Below are positions 18,520-28,351 of a DNA stretch of 64,000 bases, piece after piece; within the stretch, counting starts at the first letter, position 1, and every line of letters begins with the position of its first letter. Source of the stretch: an uncultured Acidimicrobiales bacterium (GTDB lineage Bacteria > Actinomycetota > Acidimicrobiia > Acidimicrobiales > UBA10347); assembly GCA_937991435.1 (NCBI GenBank), contig CALKPY010000146.1, forward strand, positions 1 to 64,000, in the 5' to 3' direction. The notes below the pieces were generated by a model. The model had not been told where the DNA came from and ran no database searches. It worked only from the letters and a program-made list of their open reading frames with translations. Position numbers and translations under genes: made by a program.

Positions 18520-19434
18520 TTGGCCACCAATTCAGAGATTGAGGTTGAGGTCGGAAACCGCCGACTACGCCTGACCAATCTTGACAAGGTTCTGTACCCC
18601 GAGACCGGGTTCACCAAAGCGCAAGTCATCGACTATTACGTGCGCATCGCCCCGACAATGTTGCCGCACATTGCTGATCGCGGCATCACAATGCGACGGT
18701 TTCCCGACGGCATCGACGGCGAGTCGTTCTTCAATAAGCGTTGCCCGGCTTGGCGTCCTGACTGGGTCGAAGCCGTTCGAGGGCCGGGGGAAAGTTCCGG
18801 GCCGATCGACTATTGCCGCATCTCTGAAGTAGCTGGCCTGGCGTGGACCGCAAACCTCGCCTCGCTTGAGATCCATGCTCCAATGGCTCGCTTTGTCGAC
18901 ATCGCTGCGCCGACCATGCTCGTCTATGACCTCGATCCGGGCGACGAGACGTCGATCATCGAGTGTTGTGCCCTCGCGATCAAGTTACGCGAATTGTTGG
19001 CCTCGGTCTCGCTCGATGCGTGGGCCAAGACGTCAGGCAACAAGGGCCTGCAGGTGTATGTGCCACTTAATTCACCACACACCCATGAGCATGCGAGCGC
19101 GTTTGCGAGAGCAAGTGGGCAACTGCTCGAACGTGCCGAACCCAACCGTGTGACGACCGTGATGCGGCGCTCTGATCGAACCGGCAAGGTCTTTATTGAC
19201 TGGAGCCAGAACAGCCATCACAAGACGACCATTGCGCCGTACTCGCTACGGGCGCGCTCAGCCCAAACCGTGTCGACCCCGATTACGTGGGACGAAGTCC
19301 GTGCGGGGGCAGATGGAGCCTCGCTGGTATTTGACGCCGAAGCTGTCCTCGACCGGGTCGAAGAGATGGGTGACCTGTTCGAACCGACACTCACCTTGGT
19401 GCAGACGCTTCCGGGCGGCGGCACTGACGGGTAA
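18520..19434 (+). CDS. LigD-type NHEJ polymerase/primase domain protein
   Basis: LTNLDKVLYPETGFTKAQVIDYYVRIAPTMLPHIADRGITMRRFPDGIDGESFFNKRCP, DLDPGDE, SGNKGLQVYVPL. Confidence 0.92.
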   Translation: MATNSEIEVEVGNRRLRLTNLDKVLYPETGFTKAQVIDYYVRIAPTMLPHIADRGITMRRFPDGIDGESFFNKRCPAWRPDWVEAVRGPGESSGPIDYCRISEVAGLAWTANLASLEIHAPMARFVDIAAPTMLVYDLDPGDETSIIECCALAIKLRELLASVSLDAWAKTSGNKGLQVYVPLNSPHTHEHASAFARASGQLLERAEPNRVTTVMRRSDRTGKVFIDWSQNSHHKTTIAPYSLRARSAQTVSTPITWDEVRAGADGASLVFDAEAVLDRVEEMGDLFEPTLTLVQTLPGGGTDG

Positions 19435-19465
19435 CGTCACACGTCTGCGACCTCAAGGAGTTTCT

Positions 19466-20899
19466 GTGTCTACTGCCCCTGTTCTGCGTGTAGCCCGTGC
19501 CGCGCCTGCCACATCTGGTTTGCACGGCGTGCCCGTCACCACCGAACAGATCGGCGAAGGTGCGGGAGCGTTTCCTTTCAAGCAACTCGAGGCTCAAGGC
19601 TTCGACGGCAAGTTGGGCGAAACAGCGCTCGTTACCGTCGACGATTCCGTGCAGTGTTTGATCGGGCTTGGCGAAAGCGAATCAGTATCGGGGGCAAGTT
19701 GGCGTCGCGCAGGTGTCGTATTCGCACGGCTCGCAGGCAAGGTCAAGGCAGCTTCGGTACAAATCGATGGCGACACTGACGTGGCCGCCCTCGCCGAGGG
19801 ATTGCTTCTTGGCTCATACAGTTACGACGAACTGAAGCCGAGCGCGTCGAAATCAGCACTGAAGACAATCACATTGACCGGTTCGGCTAGCAAGAAGACG
19901 ACGGCGGCAGTGCAAGCGGGCGTGGCGGTCGCCCAAGCGGTCTGCTTTGCCCGAGACCTCGTGAACGAGCCTGGTGGCTCTCTTACTCCCCAACGTTTTG
20001 CGAACGAAGCCAAACGAGTGTCGCGTCAGCCGGGCTTGTCGATCAAGATTCTCGGTCTTGCCGAGATTCGCAAGGCTCGCCTTGGTGGTCTGCTCGGCGT
20101 GAACCGAGGTAGCGACCTTCCTCCTCGCCTCGTGGAGATGTCGTGGAAGAGTGGTGTGAAGGGTGCACCCACGATTGCGCTGGTCGGCAAGGGCATCACA
20201 TTTGACGCCGGTGGTCTGTCGATCAAGTCAGCCGCTGGTATGTCGACGATGAAATGCGATATGGGCGGTGCCGCGGCTGTCGTTGCTGCGATGTCTGCGT
20301 TGCCATCGATCAAGCCAAAGGCGAACGTGCGGGCCTGGGTGCCAATGACCGACAACATGCTCGGTGGTGACGCCACCAGAGTCGGCGACGTACTCAAAAT
20401 TCGCAACGGTAAGACGGTTGAAGTACTCAACACCGATGCCGAGGGTCGACTGGTTCTCGCTGACGCGCTTTCGTTGGCATGCGAATCTAAACCAGCGGCG
20501 ATCATTGATCTTGCAACCTTGACCGGTGCCGCAATGGTTTCGCTCGGTCGGGACTACGCCGCGCTGATGGCAAACAACGACGAATGGGCCGCTCAGGTAG
20601 AGCAGGCCGCCGAGTCCGCGGATGAACTCGTTTGGCGCCTTCCGTTGCCCGCCCGCTATCGCAAGCTGCTCGATTCGCCGATTGCTGACATGAAGAATAT
20701 CGGTGGCCCTTATGGTGGATCGATCACTGCAGGATTGTTCCTGCAGGAGTTTGTCGACGCAGACATTGCCTGGGCCCATCTCGATATTGCCGGGCCGGCG
20801 TTTGCAGAGTCAGCGACCGAGCACGGCCCGCGTGGCGGAACTGGCTATGCGGTGCGCACCTTGTTGAACCTCGTCGACTCGTTTACCCGCCTGGGCTGA
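19466..20899 (+). CDS. pepA: Leucyl aminopeptidase (M17)
   Basis: GKGITFDAGGLSIKSAAGMSTMKCDMGGAAAV, NTDAEGRLVLADAL; GTG 19466 with AAGGAG RBS. Confidence 0.95.
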   Translation: MSTAPVLRVARAAPATSGLHGVPVTTEQIGEGAGAFPFKQLEAQGFDGKLGETALVTVDDSVQCLIGLGESESVSGASWRRAGVVFARLAGKVKAASVQIDGDTDVAALAEGLLLGSYSYDELKPSASKSALKTITLTGSASKKTTAAVQAGVAVAQAVCFARDLVNEPGGSLTPQRFANEAKRVSRQPGLSIKILGLAEIRKARLGGLLGVNRGSDLPPRLVEMSWKSGVKGAPTIALVGKGITFDAGGLSIKSAAGMSTMKCDMGGAAAVVAAMSALPSIKPKANVRAWVPMTDNMLGGDATRVGDVLKIRNGKTVEVLNTDAEGRLVLADALSLACESKPAAIIDLATLTGAAMVSLGRDYAALMANNDEWAAQVEQAAESADELVWRLPLPARYRKLLDSPIADMKNIGGPYGGSITAGLFLQEFVDADIAWAHLDIAGPAFAESATEHGPRGGTGYAVRTLLNLVDSFTRLG

Positions 20900-20966
20900 C
20901 GCCGCGAAACGACCTGCGCCGATGAGCCGGGGGCTTCCCGATCCCCGGTTCACCGGCACAGGTAGA

Positions 20967-21716
20967 TCAGTGATAGCCGCCGATGTCGTCGGCTTCGTCG
21001 GCTTGCGCCCACTGCACCGCGTGCCACGCAATGCTTGGGTGAAACTGCCATCGATGCAACTGGCGCTCGATTGCTTCTGGTGTTTCGCCGAGTACGTGCA
21101 ACGTGCGGGCGAGATGCGTTGCGCGCACCAGTTGAACTCGATGCGTTGCATCGTCATCTGCGGCGTCGATGGTCCAGCTGCGGTGTAGTGCCTGCAGCCG
21201 TTCGGAGAGGCGTGCGATTTGGCGAGGCGAAACATCGGGCAGCTGACGGCAGACAAACAGCACATCACCACGAAGGTCTGCCAGGTGGAACTTTGTCAAC
21301 CGGTCAACGGTGCGCACGAACGGAGAGCGTGAATGCAGCCTGGCCCCCAGCCCGATCTCGCGACTGAGGTCGACGCAGTTGATTTCGAAACCGTCAGGTT
21401 CGCTATCGAACTCATCGGCCAAACGGCGTAACAACAAGGTAGCGCTCGGCCCAATTACCGGCAGCCAAAATGTCTCGACATACGCTGAGCGAGAGTCATG
21501 AAGGGTGATTCCCGGCCGCACCCAGGCATCAGACCAGGCCAGCACACCTAATCGCTCTGAAAAGGTACGTCGCGATGGCGTGGCGCTCGAAGCATCGTCT
21601 TGGTCCTGAGCGGGGATTGCAATGGCGGGTCGAGAGCGATCGAGCACTGGCGTGGCAGGTGCCACGGGTGCGGTGGCGACTGCCTTAGCGATTGTCTTGG
21701 CGATTGGGGTGGACAC
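20967..21716 (-). CDS. Conserved-looking hypothetical protein
   Basis: 249-aa ORF with regular amphipathic composition and winged-helix-like flavour (FEINCVDLSREIGLGARLHSRSPFVRTVDRLTKF). Confidence 0.7.
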   Translation of the reverse strand: MSTPIAKTIAKAVATAPVAPATPVLDRSRPAIAIPAQDQDDASSATPSRRTFSERLGVLAWSDAWVRPGITLHDSRSAYVETFWLPVIGPSATLLLRRLADEFDSEPDGFEINCVDLSREIGLGARLHSRSPFVRTVDRLTKFHLADLRGDVLFVCRQLPDVSPRQIARLSERLQALHRSWTIDAADDDATHRVQLVRATHLARTLHVLGETPEAIERQLHRWQFHPSIAWHAVQWAQADEADDIGGYH

Positions 21717-21826
21717 GTAGGGCCTCCTGGGCCTTTCTTGTACTCGTGGAAGCTTTCACACCTTCTCATGCTATTTCAGTGTTTGTCAAGCTCAGACTCA
21801 ACTGAGTGTTCGATTAGGCTGGGCGA

Positions 21827-22627
21827 ATGGTTGAACCCGCCGACAGCGTTTCGAAACTCGTCGCTTCCCCGACGCTCGTCGCGGCTCAGGCGCTCGTCGG
21901 TGCGGCCACCTCGGTCGCCGTGTTGACAGGAGCCGGCATCTCCACTGACTCGGGCATTCCAGATTTTCGTGGACCCGAAGGCGTGTGGACCAAAGATCCA
22001 CAAGCCGAGAAGAAATCGCACATCGACTATTGGATCAACGACGCGGAACATCGAAAGAGTCGATGGAAGCGCATGGCCGACGGGCAGATCTGGGCGCAAG
22101 TCGAACCCAATGCAGGTCACCGTGCGCTGGTTGCGCTTGAGCGACGTGGGGTGTTGCACACGCTCGTTACCCAAAATGTCGATGGGCTTCACCAAGATGC
22201 CGGAAGCGACCCACACCACGTTGTCGAGGTGCACGGCACCACGCGCCGAGTTGCATGTCTTGACTGTGGTTACGGAGCACCGATGCAGGTTGCCCTCGAC
22301 CGGGTTCGAGCCGGCGACGACGATCCAACCTGTCGAAGTTGCGGTGGCCTATTGAAATCAGCAACCATTTCGTTCGGTCAGGCCCTTGACGACGATGCGC
22401 TTGAGCGCGCCCAGACGGCTGCGCAGCAGTGCGATCTTTTGCTGGCGATCGGCACCAGTCTTGGCGTGTTTCCCATCGCCAACATGGTCCCCATCGCCAA
22501 GGCCAACGGGGCCGAGATCGTGATTGTCAACGGCGAGCCGACCGGGTTTGATCACATCGCATCAGTCGTGATCGACGGGTCCATAAGCGAGGTGCTCCCG
22601 CTGATCGTTGGCGGTCCCGGGGGCTGA
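21827..22627 (+). CDS. Sir2-family NAD-dependent protein deacylase
   Basis: LTGAGISTDSGIPDFRGPEGVW, TQNVDGLH, zinc Cys pairs CLDCG and CRSCGG, GTSLGVFP. Confidence 0.95.
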   Translation: MVEPADSVSKLVASPTLVAAQALVGAATSVAVLTGAGISTDSGIPDFRGPEGVWTKDPQAEKKSHIDYWINDAEHRKSRWKRMADGQIWAQVEPNAGHRALVALERRGVLHTLVTQNVDGLHQDAGSDPHHVVEVHGTTRRVACLDCGYGAPMQVALDRVRAGDDDPTCRSCGGLLKSATISFGQALDDDALERAQTAAQQCDLLLAIGTSLGVFPIANMVPIAKANGAEIVIVNGEPTGFDHIASVVIDGSISEVLPLIVGGPGG

Positions 22628-22687
22628 TTGTGGCCGCCTGAGTCTTCTGCCCAGATGGCCGCGGTGTCGCGTCGATAGCCTTTTGCT

Positions 22688-23857
22688 ATGACCACGTTTC
22701 GCGAGCTTCTCAAGGCCGTCAAGGCCGACATTGTCGAAGTTGACACCGAACAGGGCCAGATCCGCCTCGCTGCGGGAGCGACGCTGCTTGACGTGCGCGA
22801 GCCTGACGAACACAGCCAGGGTGCAATTCCAGGATCGGTTCATATTGCCCGGGGGCTCCTTGAGTCAAACGTTGAGTCATATCTGCCGTCGAAGGACAGC
22901 GAAGTAGTCGTGATGTGTGCTGGCGGCGCTCGGTCGGCCTTTGCCGCGAAGACGCTGATCGAGCTCGGTTACTCAAACGTGGTTTCGATGGATGGCGGCT
23001 TCAACCAATGGAAAGATGAGGGCCGTGAGTGGGTTGTTCCCGCGACGCTCAGCTCGGACCAGCGAAACCGATACCAGCGTCATCTGCTGCTTCCCGAGGT
23101 CGGCGAAACAGGTCAGCTGAAATTGCTGGAAGCAAAGGTGCTCTGTCTAGGAGCCGGTGGTCTTGGGTCGCCGGCCGCCCTGTACCTGGCTGCGGCGGGA
23201 ATAGGAACGTTGGGCATTGTCGATATGGACGTCGTCGACGCTTCGAATCTGCAGCGTCAGATCCTGCACAACATCGACAGAATCGGCGAACGTAAGGTCG
23301 AATCAGCTCGGAAAACCCTCACTGCGTTGAATCCCGACGTCACGATTGTCACCCACGATGTGCGCCTCGACGCCTCGAACATCGTCGACATCATCAGTGG
23401 CTATGACGTGATTGTCGACGGTGCTGACAACTTCCCGGTTCGCTACATGCTCAATGACGCTTCGGTAAAGCTGGGAATCCCGGTCGTGCACGGTTCGATA
23501 TTCAGATTCGAGGGCCAGGTCACGGTCTTTGATCCACGCAATGGACCGACCTATCGCGACCTTGTTCCGCAAGCGCCGCCGCCGGAACTTGCTCCGAGTT
23601 GCGCTGAAGCTGGGGTTCTCGGCGTGCTTCCGGGCATTGTGGGTTCGATTCAGGCGCTGGAAGCCATCAAGTTGTTGCTGGGCTACGGCGACCCGCTGAT
23701 CGGGCGCCTGCTCGCGTTCGACGCGACGGAACTGTCGTTTCGCGAGTATCGGCTTCTTCCCGACCCGGCCAACGAAATCACGTGGGCCAATGCAGACCAG
23801 ATCCAGGTGGTGGAGCTAGACGGTCTGTGTGGGCCGATGCCGCTCGAGCCTCGGTGA
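22688..23857 (+). CDS. MoeB/ThiF-type sulfur-carrier adenylyltransferase with N-terminal rhodanese domain
   Basis: N-term LLDVREPDEHSQGAIPGSVHI...VVMCAGGARSAFAAKTL; C-term RYQRHLLLPEVGETGQLKLLEAKVLCLGAGGLGSPAALYLAAAGIGTLGIVDMDVVDASNLQRQ. Confidence 0.93.
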   Translation: MTTFRELLKAVKADIVEVDTEQGQIRLAAGATLLDVREPDEHSQGAIPGSVHIARGLLESNVESYLPSKDSEVVVMCAGGARSAFAAKTLIELGYSNVVSMDGGFNQWKDEGREWVVPATLSSDQRNRYQRHLLLPEVGETGQLKLLEAKVLCLGAGGLGSPAALYLAAAGIGTLGIVDMDVVDASNLQRQILHNIDRIGERKVESARKTLTALNPDVTIVTHDVRLDASNIVDIISGYDVIVDGADNFPVRYMLNDASVKLGIPVVHGSIFRFEGQVTVFDPRNGPTYRDLVPQAPPPELAPSCAEAGVLGVLPGIVGSIQALEAIKLLLGYGDPLIGRLLAFDATELSFREYRLLPDPANEITWANADQIQVVELDGLCGPMPLEPR

Positions 23858-23974
23858 GTTCTGGCTCGCGCTTCGTTTCATTGGGCTGTCTGCGGCTGGG
23901 TGGTAGTTCGTCGGTGACACTGTTACTCTGATCGAACTCTGGTGGGCGGGGTAGGTGCTTTCGCGGAGAAAGCT

Positions 23975-26209
23975 ATGTCATCACGCCCCCAAATGCCCAT
24001 ACCTGAAACGGTTTCTCGCCGTTTCCACGGCTCGAAGTCTGTGCCGGTACATGTGCTTTTTGCGATTGTGACTGCAGTGCTAGCACTGCTGGCTGCAATC
24101 ACGCCCACATCAGCTGCATCTGCGCAGGGGGTGTCTTCGTTTGTTTTCGAAGGCCGAGGTTGGGGCCACGGTGTAGGCATGAGCCAAAACGGCGCCCGAA
24201 ACATGGCGACGCAAGGATTCGACCATGTCGGCATCTTGAACCATTACTACCCGAACACCGTGGTACTGCCCGGGGCCGCATTGGGCGACATCAGGGTTCA
24301 CATCGGCGATGCCACTGACGTGACGATGACATCAGCGGGGCCGATCAGTTTCGGTCGTGGCGGCACCACGATCAATGCCAGCCAGACCGGATCGATTGCG
24401 GTCAGGGCCCACGATGGCGGATTGCAGATCGGCGAAGTGTGGTCGTCTGCATCGGTTTCTGATCCGGTGATTGTGAGCTTCCCCCAGCAGGTCAAGCTCG
24501 AGAACAACGGCCACAGCTATCTGTGGGGCAAGCTCCAGCTGACAAACCGCAATGGCAAGGTTCGTGTAGTCGAGGTGCTTCCGATGGAGAAGTACGTCGC
24601 CGGAATCAGCGAAATGCCCGCAGCATGGCCAATGGAAGCGTTGATGGCACAAGCGATTGCGGCCCGCACCTATGCCCACGAAGTCACTCTGCACCGTCGC
24701 GCCAGCAGCGAGTGGGGTAATGAATACGACATCAGCGCTTCGACTGTTGATCAGAACTACATCGGCTACGACGCACAAGACGGCCAGTTCGACCTGATCT
24801 GGGTTGCTGCAGTCAACGCGACGGCGGGGCATGAGATTGTTGACGACAACGGCCCAGTTCGGGCGTATTACTCGGCATCAAACGGCGGATACACCGAAAC
24901 GGCCGAATATGTGTTCAACAATCCGGTTGGTTACACCGTCGCTGGTCCTGACATCTACGACGAGGGCGGGCACCCGTGGACTGATTGGACACGCACCTAC
25001 TCGGTCGATCAGATGAGCCGATGGCTGAACGCTGACGATGCGACCGCGGTCGGCGTGCTGCAGCAGATCGAAGTGGGCACAGGCACGGGCGCGTCGGCCC
25101 GCCTCGACCGCGCCCAGGTCACCGTGACAGGATCCAATGGATCCAAAGTGATCTCAGGTCGCAAGCTCATGTTGACAATCAACGCCGGTGTTTTTGGTGA
25201 AGGCGGCGGCTTGAGCGAGCACCTACCGGGTACGTTCACGACGATCGGCAACGGTGTTGGCGCCGGATTGCCGCAACCCTCGGGAATCGCTGCGCCCTCT
25301 GCGATCCCCGTCGAGGCCGACACATCATCGGTCGATGGTGACGACGTCGATACTCCGGATCAGGCCAACGAAGCCGAGCCCGGCGACGCTGGCTATACGC
25401 CTCCTGCAGGGTGGACCCCAGAGCCTGGTACCGGTGTCGAGCCTGTCGCTAGTTCACTCGCGGACGACTCAGCCAACGAAGACGGTGCTGACGAAGACGG
25501 TGCTGACGACTCATCTGCGGGTGAGGCAAAGGCTGACGACGAAACTGAGGTCGACACTGATCTCGCAGATGAGGCTGAGCCGCTGACCGAGCCGTCAAGC
25601 CCTCGTTATGTTCCTCCCGCCGGTTGGACGCCTGAGCCCGGCACGGGTGTGGCCCCAATCAACAGCAGTTCCGATGCATCTGCAGAGCTTGATGCGGCTA
25701 TTGAGGCTGATGGAGCCACCGACTCAGATGATGAGGTCTCGGATGACGAGGTCTCAGATGATGAGGTCTCAGATGAAGGTGCATCAGATGAAGGCGCATC
25801 AGACGACGCTGAAGACGTATCAGACGATGTTGAAGACATACGTCTCGACGTGGCGACTGATACCGCGGTCACGCTGGACCCGGCCTTCAACGCTTCCCAC
25901 CCAAGTACGGTCGCAGTCATCGCCGATGGAAGCGTGCGTGTCGGAATTGCTTTGCCGAACTCCATGGCCGTTCGCCCGGGGGACCAGACCGAAGACGTGC
26001 GCGAACGCATTACCAGCGATGGCAACGCGACGATCGTCGATCTCTTCACCAGCTTTGATCTCGACGCCTACCTCGAAATGGTCGCCCCTCGAACCGTGAA
26101 CGGGGTATGTGTTGTTGATGCAGACACGACCGTCTGCCTTCCCCTTGGTGTGTACCGGGCGCTGTTCCCGTCTTCGGAACGTGAGCCGGCTGCCAACGTC
26201 GACAGCTGA
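23975..26209 (+). CDS. SpoIID/LytB-domain secreted protein with acidic repetitive linker and extra C-terminal domain
   Basis: FEGRGWGHGVGMSQNGARNMATQGF, EKYVAGISEMPAAWPMEALMAQAIAARTYA, Asp/Glu/Ser-rich region. Confidence 0.88.
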   Translation: MSSRPQMPIPETVSRRFHGSKSVPVHVLFAIVTAVLALLAAITPTSAASAQGVSSFVFEGRGWGHGVGMSQNGARNMATQGFDHVGILNHYYPNTVVLPGAALGDIRVHIGDATDVTMTSAGPISFGRGGTTINASQTGSIAVRAHDGGLQIGEVWSSASVSDPVIVSFPQQVKLENNGHSYLWGKLQLTNRNGKVRVVEVLPMEKYVAGISEMPAAWPMEALMAQAIAARTYAHEVTLHRRASSEWGNEYDISASTVDQNYIGYDAQDGQFDLIWVAAVNATAGHEIVDDNGPVRAYYSASNGGYTETAEYVFNNPVGYTVAGPDIYDEGGHPWTDWTRTYSVDQMSRWLNADDATAVGVLQQIEVGTGTGASARLDRAQVTVTGSNGSKVISGRKLMLTINAGVFGEGGGLSEHLPGTFTTIGNGVGAGLPQPSGIAAPSAIPVEADTSSVDGDDVDTPDQANEAEPGDAGYTPPAGWTPEPGTGVEPVASSLADDSANEDGADEDGADDSSAGEAKADDETEVDTDLADEAEPLTEPSSPRYVPPAGWTPEPGTGVAPINSSSDASAELDAAIEADGATDSDDEVSDDEVSDDEVSDEGASDEGASDDAEDVSDDVEDIRLDVATDTAVTLDPAFNASHPSTVAVIADGSVRVGIALPNSMAVRPGDQTEDVRERITSDGNATIVDLFTSFDLDAYLEMVAPRTVNGVCVVDADTTVCLPLGVYRALFPSSEREPAANVDS
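25725..25838 (+). repeat. Tandem acidic repeats (SDDEV/SDEGA/SDDxED) inside the SpoIID gene
   Basis: Iterated 15-bp units tcagatgatgaggtc / tcagatgaaggtgca. Confidence 0.85.
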
Positions 26210-26239
26210 CGAAGGTCGTAAAGTCTCGTCCGGGCAGCG

Positions 26240-26980
26240 ATGTGCTGCTCGGACAGGCTTGGCAGGGATATGACGGGGCAACAAGGCGCAGACTCCCGGC
26301 GAAACGAGTTGTTGCGGTTGCTGTACCCAGAAGTCGTCGTCGGAGCGGCGTCAACCTGGGCAGACCAGTCCTATGCGACGACGATGCACAAGTCTGAGTT
26401 AGAAGGTACGGCCAACTTCGCTCCAGGCCGTTTGGCCGAGTTCGCAACCGGACGAGCCTGCGCCCGTGAAGCAATGCGCCAGATCGGTGTCATTGATGCG
26501 GTGCCCCGTCGGTCCGACCGCTCCCCGCAGTGGCCGCCAGCAATCTCCGGTTCGATCACGCATAATCAGCGATTGTGTGCCGCGGTGGTTATGCGCGCAG
26601 AGTCGACGTCTGCACGGCGTTACCTAGGCATAGATATAGAGAAGCCCGAGCGCATGACCGAGGCGGTACGCCGTCGAGTTCTCAGTCAGGCAGAGACGGT
26701 GCGTGTCGGCGATCTTGCGCCTCGGGAGCGGCAGCGCTACGTAGCGACTGTCTTCAGCGCCAAGGAGGCGTTTTACAAGGCCCAGCATCAATTGTCAGGC
26801 GCGTGGCTGGGGTTTGATGCCGTCGAAGTGACAGTAGGGATCGATCACGTAACGATCGTTCTGTCGGAAGCGACCCGATCGCTCCTCGGCGATGCCTCCG
26901 TCTCGGCGAACTGGCTGGAACTTGAAGGCCGCGTAGCGGTTGGTGTGACCCTCACAGCACCACAGGTCGAGCTTCGGTAG
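26240..26980 (+). CDS. 4'-phosphopantetheinyl transferase (EntD/Sfp-like)
   Basis: GSITHNQRLCAAVV, YLGIDIEKPERM, VFSAKEAFYKAQHQLSGAWLGFDAVEV. Confidence 0.9.
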   Translation: MCCSDRLGRDMTGQQGADSRRNELLRLLYPEVVVGAASTWADQSYATTMHKSELEGTANFAPGRLAEFATGRACAREAMRQIGVIDAVPRRSDRSPQWPPAISGSITHNQRLCAAVVMRAESTSARRYLGIDIEKPERMTEAVRRRVLSQAETVRVGDLAPRERQRYVATVFSAKEAFYKAQHQLSGAWLGFDAVEVTVGIDHVTIVLSEATRSLLGDASVSANWLELEGRVAVGVTLTAPQVELR

Positions 26981-26991
26981 CCTCACGTGCT

Positions 26992-28347
26992 GTGACGAAG
27001 CTTGTGATAATCGGCGGCGGCCCCGCCGGCAATAGTTGTGCCACCTACGCGGCGCGTTTCGGCGCCGAGGTGGTTGTGATCGAAGACGAGATTGTCGGCG
27101 GCGCCGCGCATCTGCTCGACTGCGTGCCATCTAAGGCAATGATCGCCACTGGTGGGGCAATGGCGTTCCTGCGTCGAAGCGAGGGAATGGGGCTCGAAGA
27201 CGTTGATCCGCGCATCGACCCCGATGCGCTCGGTCAGCGTCTCGCTGGTATCCGAGGGCGTTTGAGTTCTTCGAACATCAGTCTGCTTGAGTCGCAAGGT
27301 GTGCGGATCGTGCACGGTCGCGGTGCGCTCGTCGATGCCCACACAGTCGAAGCCACCACGGCAGATGGCACAGAGATCTTCGAAGCCGATGTCATTGTCT
27401 TGAGTACCGGAAGCCGACCACGCGTGCCTGACTGGTGCGAAGTCGACGGCGATCGAATTTTGCTGACTCGTGATGCGTATCCGCCTCCTGTTATCCCCGA
27501 ACATTTAGTGGTCGTTGGGTCGGGCGTTACTGGTGTCGAGTTCGTGCACATGTTCGACTCATTCGGCTCCGATGTTTCGTTGATCGTCAGCCGCCAACAA
27601 GTTCTTCCCGGCAAAGACCCCGAGGTGGCGGCAGTTCTCGAAGAAGACTTCCTCGAGCGGGGAGTGCGGTTACTCAAGGGAGCACGCGCCACCTCGATCT
27701 CGCGATCAGGTTCAGGCGTCACCGTGAATTGCGATGATGGCCGCATCGTCGAGGGAAGCCACGCGTTGGTTGCAATTGGCTCGGTCCCAAACAGCGACGG
27801 CCTCGGGCTCGACAAGGCCGGCGTCGAAACCGACGGCGGTTATGTGGTCGTAGACGCCGATTGTCGATCGTCTGTTCCATCGGTATTTGCAGCAGGCGAC
27901 CTCAGCGGCAAGTTGCCGTTGTCGTCGGTCGCATCAATGCAAGGCCGCAAGATAGCGGAGACGATCATGGGCCGTGCCACGCACGGCTTGAATCAGGTCG
28001 ACTATGACAAAGCCGCTTCAGCCATTTTCACTGAGCCCGAGATCGCCGATGTTGGTATGGCCGAAGCCGATGCCTTTGCCGAAGGCCGCAAAATTCGTGT
28101 GACGAAGGTGCCGTTCGCGACGTCGGCCAAAGCGCTTATTAACGATGACCCGCGGGGGTTCATCAAGATCCTGTCTGACCCCGCGACCGGTGTCGTGCTT
28201 GGTGGATCAATTGTTGGCAGGCACGCAGCCGAGCTGATCGCCGTCGTCTCGATTGCTGTCACCGCAGATCTGACGGTGCGGGACCTCTATGACAGCCTGC
28301 TTGTGCATCCGACGCTCGCTGAGCTAATCACCGACGCGGCTGAGTGA
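26992..28347 (+). CDS. NAD(P)H-quinone dehydrogenase/flavoprotein disulfide reductase, M. tuberculosis LpdA (Rv3303c)-like
   Basis: VIIGGGPAGNSCATYAA, DEIVGGAAHLLDCVPSKAMIA (single Cys instead of CxxxxC), VEGSHALVAIGSVPNSDGLGL. Confidence 0.88.
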   Translation: MTKLVIIGGGPAGNSCATYAARFGAEVVVIEDEIVGGAAHLLDCVPSKAMIATGGAMAFLRRSEGMGLEDVDPRIDPDALGQRLAGIRGRLSSSNISLLESQGVRIVHGRGALVDAHTVEATTADGTEIFEADVIVLSTGSRPRVPDWCEVDGDRILLTRDAYPPPVIPEHLVVVGSGVTGVEFVHMFDSFGSDVSLIVSRQQVLPGKDPEVAAVLEEDFLERGVRLLKGARATSISRSGSGVTVNCDDGRIVEGSHALVAIGSVPNSDGLGLDKAGVETDGGYVVVDADCRSSVPSVFAAGDLSGKLPLSSVASMQGRKIAETIMGRATHGLNQVDYDKAASAIFTEPEIADVGMAEADAFAEGRKIRVTKVPFATSAKALINDDPRGFIKILSDPATGVVLGGSIVGRHAAELIAVVSIAVTADLTVRDLYDSLLVHPTLAELITDAAE

Positions 28348-28351
28348 TCCG

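Noticed and set aside
19196-19465. N-terminal extension of pepA in the ORF track
   Set aside because: Overlaps the LigD-pol gene; a GTG with AAGGAG RBS at 19466 gives the expected protein.
21827-22627. Sir2 gene as part of a defence system (Thoeris, DSR, pAgo-Sir2)
   Set aside because: Canonical stand-alone deacylase with zinc cysteines, flanked by housekeeping genes; no effector partner.
25725-25838. CRISPR-like repeat array
   Set aside because: Repeats are contiguous 15-bp in-frame coding units with no spacers.
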